Assembly (NCBI GenBank): GCA_036275365.1
Contig: DASUDX010000061.1
Location: 1-25,976 of the forward strand
Origin: DASUDX01 sp036275365
Lineage (GTDB): Bacteria; Pseudomonadota; Gammaproteobacteria; Nevskiales; Nevskiaceae
Length of the DNA: 25,976 bases
Reading direction: 5' to 3'
Each line of letters starts with the position of its first letter. Position 1 is the stretch's first letter. The notes beneath the pieces were generated by a model. It was given only the letters and a program-made list of their open reading frames with translations, was not told the origin of the DNA and searched no databases. Both the position numbers and the translations under genes were made by a program. Positions 16,802 through 24,642 of this stretch are shown here, one piece after another.

Positions 16802-18041
16802 AGCGCAGCGCCTCCGCCGGCTGGATGCGCGAGGCGCGCCAGGCCGGATAGAGCGTGGAGAGCAGACCGAGGCTCAGGCTCAGCACGGCGATGCGGATCA
16901 CATCGGTGGATTTCAGCTCGGAGGGCAGATCGCTGATGTAGTAGACATCCGGCGCCAGGAACTGCTGCCCCATCAGCGCCTCCAGCAGCGGCACCAGGTT
17001 CTCCACATTGAGCGCCAGCGCCACCCCGCCGGCCACGCCGAGCAGGGTGCCGAAGATGCCGATGATCGAGCCCTGGACCATGAACACCGCCATGATCGAG
17101 CCCGGCTTGGCGCCCAGCGTGCGCAGGATGGCGATGTCGGCCTGCTTGTCCTGCACCACCATCACCAGGGTCGAGACGATGTTGAAGGCGGCCACGCCGA
17201 CGATCAGCGAGAGGATGATGAACATCACCATCTTCTCGGTGGCCACCGCACGGAAGAAGTTGGCATGGCTGCGGGTCCAGTCATTGACGTAGTAGACCCC
17301 GGGCAGGCTGTTGGCCAGCTCGCGCGCCACCCGCGGCGCCTGGAACAGATCCTCGAGCTTCAGGCGCACCCCGGTGACGCCCCCGCCCAGCCGGTAGAGC
17401 GCCTGGGCATCGGCCAGGTGCAGCAGCACCAGGCCGCGATCGAACTCGTACATGCCCACCTGGAACACCCCGGCCACGGTGAAGCGGCGGAAGCGCGGCA
17501 GCACCCCGGCCGGGGTGACGCTGGCCTGCGGGATCATCAGATCGATCTTGTCGCCGATCTCCACCCCGAGGGCCACCGCCAGCTCGCGGCCGAGAATCAC
17601 CTTGAACTCGCCCGCCCGCAGATCCTCCAGCACGCCGGCCTTCATCTTCTGGCCGATGTCGGAGACCTTGACCTCCTGCTCGGGCAGGATGCCGCGCAAG
17701 AGCGTGCCGGAGAGCTCGGCGCCCTGCTTCACCATCGCCTCGCCCTCGATGTAGGGAGCGATACCGACGATCTCGGGGTTGTGCAGGGCGGCCTCGGCGA
17801 CATCCGGCCAGTTTTCCAGCGCACCCTCGTAGGCCGAGACGGTGGCGTGGCTGGCCATGCCGAGAATGCGCACCCGCAGCTCGCGCTCGAAGCCGTTCAT
17901 CACCGACAGCACGGTGATCAGGGCGGTGACCCCGATGGCGATGCCCAGCATCGAGGCCAGCGAGATGAAGGAGATGAAGTGATTGCGCCGCTTGGCCCGG
18001 GTGTAGCGCAGGCCGGCGAACAGCTCATAGGGAATCCGCAT
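16794..18041 (-). CDS. lolC: lipoprotein-releasing system permease, LolC/LolE family
   Basis: A 415-aa inner-membrane permease with the LolC/E layout: one N-terminal helix (about 24-48), a large periplasmic domain (about 50-270), then three helices (about 272-296, 320-345 and 380-400). The N-terminus MRIPYELFAGLRYTRAKR and the stretch FISLASMLGIAIGV are characteristic. The periplasmic region PQASVTPAGVLPRFRRFTV resembles the LolC hook that contacts LolA. Only one permease gene is present next to lolD. Many non-enteric bacteria use a single LolF-type permease as a homodimer, so that is plausible; a second copy elsewhere in the genome cannot be excluded. It heads the lolC-lolD-comEC operon, 60 nt after the protease stop. 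Confidence 0.92.
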   Translation of the reverse strand: MRIPYELFAGLRYTRAKRRNHFISFISLASMLGIAIGVTALITVLSVMNGFERELRVRILGMASHATVSAYEGALENWPDVAEAALHNPEIVGIAPYIEGEAMVKQGAELSGTLLRGILPEQEVKVSDIGQKMKAGVLEDLRAGEFKVILGRELAVALGVEIGDKIDLMIPQASVTPAGVLPRFRRFTVAGVFQVGMYEFDRGLVLLHLADAQALYRLGGGVTGVRLKLEDLFQAPRVARELANSLPGVYYVNDWTRSHANFFRAVATEKMVMFIILSLIVGVAAFNIVSTLVMVVQDKQADIAILRTLGAKPGSIMAVFMVQGSIIGIFGTLLGVAGGVALALNVENLVPLLEALMGQQFLAPDVYYISDLPSELKSTDVIRIAVLSLSLGLLSTLYPAWRASRIQPAEALRYE

Positions 18042-18101
18042 GCGCGGATTCTTGCACAGGGGCGGGGCCGGGCCGGCCGCGGTGACTGGCCTCGCCGATG
18101 C

Positions 18102-20615
18102 TCAGGGCGCCACCAGCAGGGTGCGCTGCTGGTAGGCCAGCAGGGCCAGCGCCGCCTCGGCGCGGGTGGCGGCATCGGTCGGGCGCAGGCGCACACCGCC
18201 ATCGCTCACCGTGACCCGCAGCAGGCCGCGGTCCAGCGCCAGCTGCAGATCGCCGCGCTGACGATCGCTGAGCGTGTCCACATCGGCCACCGGCTGGGGG
18301 CTGCCCTCCACCAGGGCGCTGACCCCACCCTGGTGCGCCTCGGCCTGGGCCTGCAGGCCCAGCGCCTGGATCAGCGCATGCGCCAGTTCCAGCCGGCTCA
18401 GCGCAGCGTCCGGGCGGAAGCGTCGCGGGTTGGCGAGCTCGAGCAGCGGCGCCTGCACGCCGCTGCGGTCGCGCAGCGCAGCCCCCGGCAGGGTCAGCGC
18501 CGCCGCCAGCCCCTGCTGATCGGCCGCCACATCGACGAAGGGCGCGGCGGCGACCGCCGGCTGGCGCAGGCCCGCGGCCGCCAGTGAGCGGGCCAGCTCG
18601 AGGCGGGTGTAGCGGCGCTCGGGGCGGAAGCGGCCGGGCTCGGCGGCATCGATCAGGCGCAGGCGCAGCGCCTCCCGCAGCGCCCCGGCCTCGGGATGGT
18701 CGATGAGATCGCGCAGCCCCAGATCGGCACGCCCGCCAAACTCGCGCAGGCGTACCTCCACGGTGCCCGGCGCATGCGGCACCAGCAGCTGCGGGAAGCC
18801 GATGATCGACAGCAGCGGCTCCTCTAGGCTCACCGTCCAGGACCCGGGTTCGGCCACCGCCATCACCGAGAGGCCGGGGTCGAGCACCGGCTGGCTGAAG
18901 ATCGGGCTGACCACCCGCTGGCCCTGCGGCCCGGTCAGCGCGAGGTTGACCGCGCCCTGCCCGGCCACTGCCCAGGCCGCCAGCCGGGTGGTCTCGGCAC
19001 CGACCTCCAGCACCGCCTCGGCCGGGCTGCCCGGGGCGATCGCCACCGGCAGGCGCTGCTCGCGCAGCAGCGGCGTCTGCAGGCGCGCCAGCGGTGCGGT
19101 GAACAGCGGCAGATAGGCGCCGTAGTCCTCGGCCAGTCCAGCCGCCATGCGCACCGCGGCATGGGCATTGAGATAGCCCGCGCCCACCTCCCAGCTGCCC
19201 CGGCCGGGCACCGCGGTGGCGGTGCGCTGGAGGATGTGCCGGACCTCGCGCCAGCCCAGCGCCGGATTGGCCTCCAGCATCAGCGCCACCACGCCGGCGG
19301 TGTGCGGCGCCGCCATCGAGGTGCCGGTGTAGGCGATGTAGAACGGCGCCTCTGCCGGGCTGACATTGGGCTGGCCGAAGTTCTCCACCTCATCGGTGTT
19401 GATCACCCCGGTCAGCGTGACCGGATCGACGCTGGTGGCCTTGGTGGAAATCACATGCGCGCCCGGCGCGATCACCGTCGGGCGGTCCTCCACCACGAAG
19501 CGCTCGCCATCCACCGTCACCCGGTAGGGCTTCTGGCCGAAGGCGCCGCGCGAGGAGAAATCGGCCAGGCGGCCGTAGCGGTCGCCGGCACCGGCGACGA
19601 TGATCCAGGGCGCCTTCACCCAGCTGCCGCCGAGCGAGTCCTCGTCGAAGAAATTGCCGGCCGCGAACACCACCACCACGCCGCGATCCGCGAGCTTCTT
19701 GCTCGCCACGGCAAACGGATGATCCGGATTGAACGGCGTGCCGATGTCGGAGGGCGAGCCGAAGGAATTGTTGATGACGCGGATGTTGTAGCGGGCCTGG
19801 TTGGCGAGGGTCCAGTCGAAGCCGCCGAGGCCGTCCAGCACCAGCAGACCCGCCCCCGAGCCGTAGCCGATCAGGTTGGCGCCCGGCGCCACGCCGGCGT
19901 ACTTGCCGGCGCTGGCCTGGCCGGTGGCGCCGACGATCCCCGCCACATGGGTGCCGTGGCTGCCGGTTGAATCGGTGTTGGGAATGTTCTCGCTGACCCG
20001 CACCGGAAACAGACCTCCGGTGTCCACCGGCGCGTCGCCGATCAGCGCCTCGATATCCGGGTCGTTGACCAGATTGCCGTAGGCGGCCGGGCTGGTGATG
20101 GCGGTGACGTTCTGCACCAGATGCTGGGGAAACTGCAGATCCGGATGGGTGCCATCGACGCCGCTGTCGTTGATCACCACGCCGATGCCACGACCGCTGT
20201 AGGGCAGACCCTCGGCCGAGCGCAGCGCCGCATCCGCGCGCAGGCGGTTGACGCCGGTGAGCTCGGTGGAATCGCGGTTGGTGTAGACCAGCGGCTCGTT
20301 GCGCCAGATCGAGCGCACCCGCGGATCGGCTTGCAGCGCCCGCAGCTGGGCGGGCGTGGCGAGCACGCCGGCCATCGGCAGCGCGCGGAAGTGGAAGCCC
20401 GTCAGGCCCAGCTCACGCAGCAGCGGCGCATGGGCGCTGCCCGCGGCATCGCCGTGGAAGGTCACCACCACGCTCTCCAGCGCGTTCGCCTCGGCGCGCT
20501 CGCGCCATTCCGCCAGGCCCGGGCCCAGTACCGCGGCCGAGCATTCGCCCGAGAGCAGCAGGGCAATCAGCACCGCAATGGTGCGCGCGACAGGGCTGAA
20601 TCTTCTGGCGTCCAT
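18102..20615 (-). CDS. S8 subtilisin-like serine protease with C-terminal SLH-like repeats, exported
   Basis: An 837-aa secreted subtilase. A signal peptide (cleavage near residue 28) is followed by an I9-like propeptide (about 45-110, VVVTFHG onward), then the peptidase domain with Asp150 (VINDSGVDGTHPDL), His220 (GSHGTHVAG), oxyanion Asn321 (AAGN) and Ser433 (GTSMAAPHTAG), all intact. After a beta-rich spacer (500-630) come three degenerate S-layer-homology-like repeats with RPE/RPD/RPT-x-x-x-x-T/S-R motifs near 664-671, 734-741 and 811-818. SLH repeats normally bind cell-wall polymers and are unusual in gammaproteobacteria. A strong AGGAGG site (20621-20626) lies 5 nt before the ATG. The gene is 23 nt downstream of a small exported-protein gene, so the two are probably one operon. 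Confidence 0.93.
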   Translation of the reverse strand: MDARRFSPVARTIAVLIALLLSGECSAAVLGPGLAEWRERAEANALESVVVTFHGDAAGSAHAPLLRELGLTGFHFRALPMAGVLATPAQLRALQADPRVRSIWRNEPLVYTNRDSTELTGVNRLRADAALRSAEGLPYSGRGIGVVINDSGVDGTHPDLQFPQHLVQNVTAITSPAAYGNLVNDPDIEALIGDAPVDTGGLFPVRVSENIPNTDSTGSHGTHVAGIVGATGQASAGKYAGVAPGANLIGYGSGAGLLVLDGLGGFDWTLANQARYNIRVINNSFGSPSDIGTPFNPDHPFAVASKKLADRGVVVVFAAGNFFDEDSLGGSWVKAPWIIVAGAGDRYGRLADFSSRGAFGQKPYRVTVDGERFVVEDRPTVIAPGAHVISTKATSVDPVTLTGVINTDEVENFGQPNVSPAEAPFYIAYTGTSMAAPHTAGVVALMLEANPALGWREVRHILQRTATAVPGRGSWEVGAGYLNAHAAVRMAAGLAEDYGAYLPLFTAPLARLQTPLLREQRLPVAIAPGSPAEAVLEVGAETTRLAAWAVAGQGAVNLALTGPQGQRVVSPIFSQPVLDPGLSVMAVAEPGSWTVSLEEPLLSIIGFPQLLVPHAPGTVEVRLREFGGRADLGLRDLIDHPEAGALREALRLRLIDAAEPGRFRPERRYTRLELARSLAAAGLRQPAVAAAPFVDVAADQQGLAAALTLPGAALRDRSGVQAPLLELANPRRFRPDAALSRLELAHALIQALGLQAQAEAHQGGVSALVEGSPQPVADVDTLSDRQRGDLQLALDRGLLRVTVSDGGVRLRPTDAATRAEAALALLAYQQRTLLVAP

Positions 20616-20638
20616 GTCTGCCTCCTCGCCCTGATCGC

Positions 20639-21226
20639 TCAGGTGCCGTAGCCAAAGGGCCAGCCGACCAGGGCCCCGATGAAATCCGAGTCGTCGTTGA
20701 GATTGCCGTGCAGAGAGAACTCCACACCGCCCTCGCTGCTGTGCAGAAGCAGCTCAAGCGGCACCCCGACGGTGGGCCCCTGGCGATCGGCCGCCACATC
20801 GGTCAGGCGGCTGACCCCGACGACAAAGTGGCGTCGCCCCGACGAGCCGAGCGGCAGGCCCAGGCCAAGGGCAACCTCCTCCGCGGTATTGCTGGTGTAG
20901 CCGACGAGATAGCTCGCCCGCAGGCGCACAAGCAGCCGGGGCGTCCGCAGATTCAGGCTCAGGTGCCCGGAGGGTCCGCCGACATCATCACAATCCGGGG
21001 TGGACGAGCGGCAGACATTGTCGTACCCCTGCCCTTTGTAATAGCCCAGTGCCGGGGTGAGCCAGAGGTCGTCCGTATCGGGGGCGGCAACGGCCGGCTG
21101 ACGGGCCGGACGAGACTCCACCGGGATGACCCGGGTCTCCTCCTCCGCCAAAGCGCCTGGCGAGACGACTCCCAGCGACAGCAGGACCAGAACCCAGAAC
21201 CGCTGCCGCTTCAGGGGTGACCACAT
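20639..21226 (-). CDS. exported protein of unknown function, beta-rich
   Basis: A 195-aa protein that I do not recognise. The start at 21226 (MWSPLKRQRF) gives a clear signal peptide with hydrophobic core WVLVLLSLGVV and likely cleavage at ALA-EEE (residue 27/28); 18 upstream in-frame codons are dropped. A Pro/Ala-rich linker (about 30-52) precedes a region of alternating hydrophobic residues (HLSLNLRTPRLLVRLRASYL, VALGLGLPLG, RHFVVGVSRL, PTVGVPLELLLH, GVEFSLHGNL) that looks like successive beta strands, as in a small barrel or outer-membrane-associated fold. Two cysteines (72, 79) could form a disulfide. It lies 23 nt upstream of the subtilase, so it may be its partner or substrate; that is inference from position. 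It is divergent from the 110-aa gene. Confidence 0.75.
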   Translation of the reverse strand: MWSPLKRQRFWVLVLLSLGVVSPGALAEEETRVIPVESRPARQPAVAAPDTDDLWLTPALGYYKGQGYDNVCRSSTPDCDDVGGPSGHLSLNLRTPRLLVRLRASYLVGYTSNTAEEVALGLGLPLGSSGRRHFVVGVSRLTDVAADRQGPTVGVPLELLLHSSEGGVEFSLHGNLNDDSDFIGALVGWPFGYGT

Positions 21227-21346
21227 CGGGTTGTTGCTCCACCAGGGACGCGGCTCCGAACCGCTGGGCAAGCACAACAAAACCTGAACCGCGTATCAAG
21301 AGGAAACACCCGTTAGACTGGCGCGAAGACCGCACCGAGAGTGGCC

Positions 21347-21679
21347 ATGCGCAAAGCGTTTCTGATCTTGCCGGCGCTGTTGCTGAGCCTGCCGCTGGGC
21401 GCCGAGACGCTGGCCCTGCCGGAATCGACCATGCCGCCCAAGCCGCCGATCAGCCTGCCGGCCAAGGGCCTGTCGATGGCCGCGGTGGAGCGTGATTTCG
21501 GCGCGCCCCAGAAGAAGCACGGCGCGGTGGGCGGTGGCCAGCCCCAGCATCCGCCGATCACCCGCTGGGATTACGAGGGGTATTCGGTGTTCTTCGAAAA
21601 GGGCACGGTGATCGATGCCGTGGTGGCGGGTGCGCCGGCACCGGTCGCCAACCCCGAACGGCTGACACCCGCTCCGTAA
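21347..21679 (+). CDS. small secreted protein, conserved hypothetical
   Basis: A 110-aa protein with a signal peptide (MRKAFLILPALLLSLPLGAE, cut near residue 20). The ATG at 21347 is preferred to the GTG two codons earlier. The mature part has a pattern KGLSMAAVERDFGAP, then PPITRWDYEGYSVFFEKGTV, which I recall from small exported proteins in xanthomonads and pseudomonads. The spacing of G-x-S, V-x-x-x-F-G-x-P and W-x-Y resembles the BamE/SmpA-like fold, but there is no lipobox, and that link is inference. A 12-bp terminator hairpin lies 24 nt after the stop, so this is probably a single-gene transcript. It is divergent from the 195-aa gene, with 120 nt between starts. Confidence 0.75.
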   Translation: MRKAFLILPALLLSLPLGAETLALPESTMPPKPPISLPAKGLSMAAVERDFGAPQKKHGAVGGGQPQHPPITRWDYEGYSVFFEKGTVIDAVVAGAPAPVANPERLTPAP

Positions 21680-21702
21680 CCTCCCCGTCACCGGTCTGCT
21701 CC

Positions 21703-21733
21703 AGCCTCGGTGGCCGCCGCCACCGGGGCTTTT
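21703..21733 (+). terminator. intrinsic terminator hairpin ahead of aguA
   Basis: A 12-bp stem (left arm 21703-21714, loop CGCC 21715-21718, right arm 21719-21730) with one G-T wobble ends in a TTTT tract at 21730-21733. It lies 24 nt after the 110-aa gene stop and only 18 nt before the aguA ATG. Left-arm bases 21708-21714 can instead pair with 21687-21693, a weaker alternative of about 7 pairs. Confidence 0.85.
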
Positions 21734-21751
21734 CATTTCCTGTCGATCCCC

Positions 21752-22786
21752 ATGTCCTATCAGCTTCCGCCCGAGTGGGCACCGCAATCCGCCGTGATGC
21801 TCACCTGGCCGCGCGCCGACGGTGACTTCGCCCGCAGCTTCGAAGCGGTGGAGCGCTGCTTCATCGAGATCGCGGTGACGATCAGCCGCTTCCAGCCGGT
21901 CCACATCAACTACGGGCTGGACCCGGTGCTGCTGCGCGACCGCCTCGCCCAGTCCGGCGCCGTGCCCGGCCGGGTGCGGATCGAGGTGGTGGAGTCCAAC
22001 GATGTCTGGTGCCGCGATCACGGACCGATCACCGTGCGCGACGCCGACGGCGAGTGGGTCCACCTGGACTTCCGCTTCAATGGCTGGGGCGGCAAGTTCG
22101 AGGCGGCGCTGGATGACCAGATCACCCGTCGGCTCGCCGAGCGCGGCGCGCTCTCGGCACCGGTGCGCACGGTGGATTTCGTGCTCGAGGGCGGCGGCAT
22201 CGAGGTGGACGGTCGCGGCACCCTGCTCACCACCGAGCGCTGCCTGCTCGCCCCCACCCGCAATCCGGGGCTGGACCGCGCCGGCATCGAGGCGGTGCTC
22301 AAGCCCCTGCTGGGGGTGGACCGGGTGCTGTGGCTGCGCCATGGCGATCTGCTCGGGGACGACACCGATGGCCACATCGATACCCTCGCCCGCTTCTGCG
22401 ATGCCGGCACCCTCGCCTACCAGGCCTGTGACAACCCGGCCGATCCGCATTACCCGGAGCTGGCGGCGATGGCCGAGGAGCTGCGCGCCCTGCGCACGCC
22501 GGACGGCGCGCCCTACCGCCTGGTGGCCCTGCCGCTGCCGGATCCGATCCACGAGCTGGACGAGCAGGGCCGTCCGGGCCGCCGGCTGCCGGCCGGCTAT
22601 GCCAACTTCCTGATCCTCAACGGCGCGGTGCTGGTGCCGGTCTACGGCGATCGCCACGACGAGGAGGCGCTGGCGCGGCTGCGGCCGCTGTTCCCGGATC
22701 GCCAGGTGATCGGCATCGACTGCCGGGCGCTGATCGCCCAGTACGGCAGCCTGCATTGCGTCACCATGCAGATTCCCGCTGCCTGA
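21752..22786 (+). CDS. aguA: agmatine deiminase
   Basis: A 344-aa enzyme of the PAD/guanidino-modifying superfamily that converts agmatine to N-carbamoylputrescine plus ammonia. Conserved features: LTWPRADGDF (17-26), the CRDHGP motif with Asp89, FNGWGGKF (109-116), EGGG with Glu146, TDGHIDT with His208 and the terminal catalytic Cys336 in YGSLHCVTMQIP. The start at 21752 gives MSYQLPPEWAPQ, the normal family N-terminus; an upstream in-frame ATG at 21710 lies inside the terminator hairpin. No Shine-Dalgarno precedes the start. Ten bases after the stop the aguB gene begins, completing the pathway to putrescine. Confidence 0.96.
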   Translation: MSYQLPPEWAPQSAVMLTWPRADGDFARSFEAVERCFIEIAVTISRFQPVHINYGLDPVLLRDRLAQSGAVPGRVRIEVVESNDVWCRDHGPITVRDADGEWVHLDFRFNGWGGKFEAALDDQITRRLAERGALSAPVRTVDFVLEGGGIEVDGRGTLLTTERCLLAPTRNPGLDRAGIEAVLKPLLGVDRVLWLRHGDLLGDDTDGHIDTLARFCDAGTLAYQACDNPADPHYPELAAMAEELRALRTPDGAPYRLVALPLPDPIHELDEQGRPGRRLPAGYANFLILNGAVLVPVYGDRHDEEALARLRPLFPDRQVIGIDCRALIAQYGSLHCVTMQIPAA

Positions 22787-22796
22787 AGGAGAGGCC

Positions 22797-23720
22797 ATGA
22801 CCCCCGCCAAGACCCTGCGCGTTGGCCTGGTGCAGCAGCCCTGCTCGGCCGACCGTGCCGCCACCGTGGCCGCGACCGTGGCCGGCATCCGCGCCGTCGC
22901 CGCCGCCGGGGCCCAGCTGGTGCTGCTGCAGGAGCTGCACACCTCGCTCTACTTCTGCCAGCACGAGGCCACCGAGCTGTTCGATCTCGCCGAGCCGATT
23001 CCCGGGCCGTCCACGGCCGAGTTCGGCGCGCTGGCGGAAAGCCTGGGCATCGTGCTGGTCACCTCGCTGTTCGAGAAGCGGGCGCCGGGGCTCTACCACA
23101 ACACCGCGGTGGTGTTCGATCGCTCGCGGGCGATCGCCGGCACCTACCGCAAGATGCACATCCCGGACGATCCGGGCTACTACGAGAAGTTCTACTTCAC
23201 CCCCGGCGATGCCCCGCACCGCGAGGCCGGCGGCGCCACCCGCGGCGGCTTCACCCCGATCGAGACCAGCGTGGGCCGGCTGGGCGTGCTGGTGTGCTGG
23301 GACCAGTGGTACCCCGAAGCGGCGCGGCTGATGGCCCTGGCCGGCGCCGATCTGCTGCTCTATCCCACCGCCATCGGCTGGAATCCCCAGGACCCGCTGG
23401 ACGAACAGACCCGCCAGCGCGAGGCCTGGGTGACCATCCAGCGCGCCCATGCGGTGGCCAACGGGCTGCCGGTGCTGGTCGCCAACCGGGTCGGCAGCGA
23501 GCCCGATCCGAGCGGACAGACCGCCGGCCAGCGCTTCTGGGGGCATAGCTTCATCGCCGGTCCGCAGGGCGAGATCCTGTGCCGGGCTGGCGAGGCCGCC
23601 GAGCATCTGGTGCACGATGTCGACCTCGCCCGCAGCGAAGCCGTGCGCCGCTGGTGGCCCTTCCTGCGTGACCGCCGGGTGGATGCCTACGGCGAGCTCA
23701 CCCGCCGCTTCCGCGACTAG
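22797..23720 (+). CDS. aguB: N-carbamoylputrescine amidase
   Basis: A 307-aa nitrilase-superfamily amidase that hydrolyses N-carbamoylputrescine to putrescine, CO2 and ammonia. The catalytic triad is Glu46 (LLQELHT), Lys119 (YRKMHIP) and Cys167 (LVCWDQWYPEAAR). The segments FTPGD, WNPQDPLDEQTRQ, AHAVANGLPV and VANRVG are characteristic of AguB. It is slightly longer than the usual 290-295 aa, with an insertion after FTPGD (about 140-155). AAGGAG at 22786-22791, overlapping the aguA stop, is 5 nt before the ATG, so the two genes form an operon. The stop TAG shares the palindrome CTAG (23717-23720) with the stop of the convergent methyltransferase gene. Confidence 0.96.
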   Translation: MTPAKTLRVGLVQQPCSADRAATVAATVAGIRAVAAAGAQLVLLQELHTSLYFCQHEATELFDLAEPIPGPSTAEFGALAESLGIVLVTSLFEKRAPGLYHNTAVVFDRSRAIAGTYRKMHIPDDPGYYEKFYFTPGDAPHREAGGATRGGFTPIETSVGRLGVLVCWDQWYPEAARLMALAGADLLLYPTAIGWNPQDPLDEQTRQREAWVTIQRAHAVANGLPVLVANRVGSEPDPSGQTAGQRFWGHSFIAGPQGEILCRAGEAAEHLVHDVDLARSEAVRRWWPFLRDRRVDAYGELTRRFRD

Positions 23721-24523
23721 GCCGCTCGCCGCGCCCGGGTGATCAGGTACTCGCGGCCCCAGCGCACCTTGCCGTCGGCCGCGCGATAACCGGCGAGAAA
23801 GGCGAGCATCTCGTCACGGAAGGCGGCGGCGGCCGGCGCCGGCAGCGTCGAGAGCGCGCGGACGGTCGGGCCATAGCGCTGCGAGAACAGCGCCCAGATG
23901 TCCTCCGGCGACTCGCCGAACTGGGGACAGTCGCCGCGGACGAAACCCACCTCGCTGAAGGCCGGCCCGAGCAGGCTGCGCACCTGATCCGGGTCGCCCC
24001 AGTTGAAGGGGCTGGGCACCCCGGGCGGTGGCGGCACATGCTGGTTGGTGATGCGAAACCAGCGCCCGAGACCGCCCTCCGGGGTCCAGGCCAGAAAGAC
24101 CACCCGCCCACCCGGGCGCGTGACCCGCGCCAGCTCGGCCGCCACGCGGGGCTGGTCGGGCGCAAACATATGGCCGCAGGTGGAAAGCACCACATCGAAG
24201 CTGGCATCGGCGAAGGGCAGCTGCTCGGCATCGCCCTCGCGAAAGTCGATGTCGGCATAGCCGGCCTCGGCGGCCTTGTCGCGGGCAACCGCGATCAGCT
24301 CCGGGGTGAGGTCCACGCCGGTGACCACCGCGCCGCGTTCGCGGGCGGCGATCGCGGTGATGCCGGTGCCGGTTGCCACATCCAGCACCCGCTCGCCGGG
24401 ACGGACCCGGGCCACCCGCAGCGTCTGGTCGGTGGAGAGGGTCAGGCCATCGGCGATACGGTCGTACTCGCCCAGCGCCCAGACCGCCCGGTGCTTCTTC
24501 TTGAGCTCGGTGAAATCAGTCAT
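23717..24523 (-). CDS. class I SAM-dependent methyltransferase
   Basis: A 268-aa Rossmann-fold methyltransferase of the UbiE/Methyltransf_11 type. Motif I is VLDVATGTG (46-54), the acidic end of strand 2 is Asp71 (GVDLTPE), motif II/III region EGDAEQLPFADASFDVV spans 96-112 and PGGRVVFLAW (137-146) is the post-motif strand. The C-terminal cap (about 150-250) decides the substrate, which I cannot name; such proteins methylate small molecules, quinones or lipids. The start at 24523 is set by GGAGGT at 24531-24536. Its stop overlaps the aguB stop tail to tail. It lies 119 nt downstream of the ald stop on the same strand. Confidence 0.88.
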   Translation of the reverse strand: MTDFTELKKKHRAVWALGEYDRIADGLTLSTDQTLRVARVRPGERVLDVATGTGITAIAARERGAVVTGVDLTPELIAVARDKAAEAGYADIDFREGDAEQLPFADASFDVVLSTCGHMFAPDQPRVAAELARVTRPGGRVVFLAWTPEGGLGRWFRITNQHVPPPPGVPSPFNWGDPDQVRSLLGPAFSEVGFVRGDCPQFGESPEDIWALFSQRYGPTVRALSTLPAPAAAAFRDEMLAFLAGYRAADGKVRWGREYLITRARRAA

Positions 24524-24530
24524 GACCGGC

Positions 24531-24536
24531 ACCTCC
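24531..24536 (-). promoter_or_regulatory. Shine-Dalgarno deciding the methyltransferase start
   Basis: GGAGGT on the minus strand, 7 nt before the ATG at 24523. The longer in-frame ATG at 24595 has no comparable site and would add 24 low-complexity residues. Confidence 0.6.
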
Positions 24537-24642
24537 GCGATGGCTGAGCCGGGAATCGGCCGACGCTGGCCCGCCTCCCGGCCCGGGAGCCCCACCCTAC
24601 GCCTTGCGCTGGCCCCGCGCGAGCGCCGCCCGCCGTGCCGGC

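Noticed and set aside
14888..16936. 682-aa Gln/Arg-rich open frame on the + strand
   Set aside because: Antisense to comEC and lolD, which are clearly real. No recognisable domain; composition follows Leu/Ala codons of the opposite strand.
21296..22942. 548-aa open frame on the - strand
   Set aside because: Antisense to the 110-aa gene and aguA; no domain and composition typical of a shadow frame.
24575..24589. Terminator after ald
   Set aside because: CTCCCG-GCC-CGGGAG makes only a 6-bp stem and there is no T tract on the minus strand, so it is not called.
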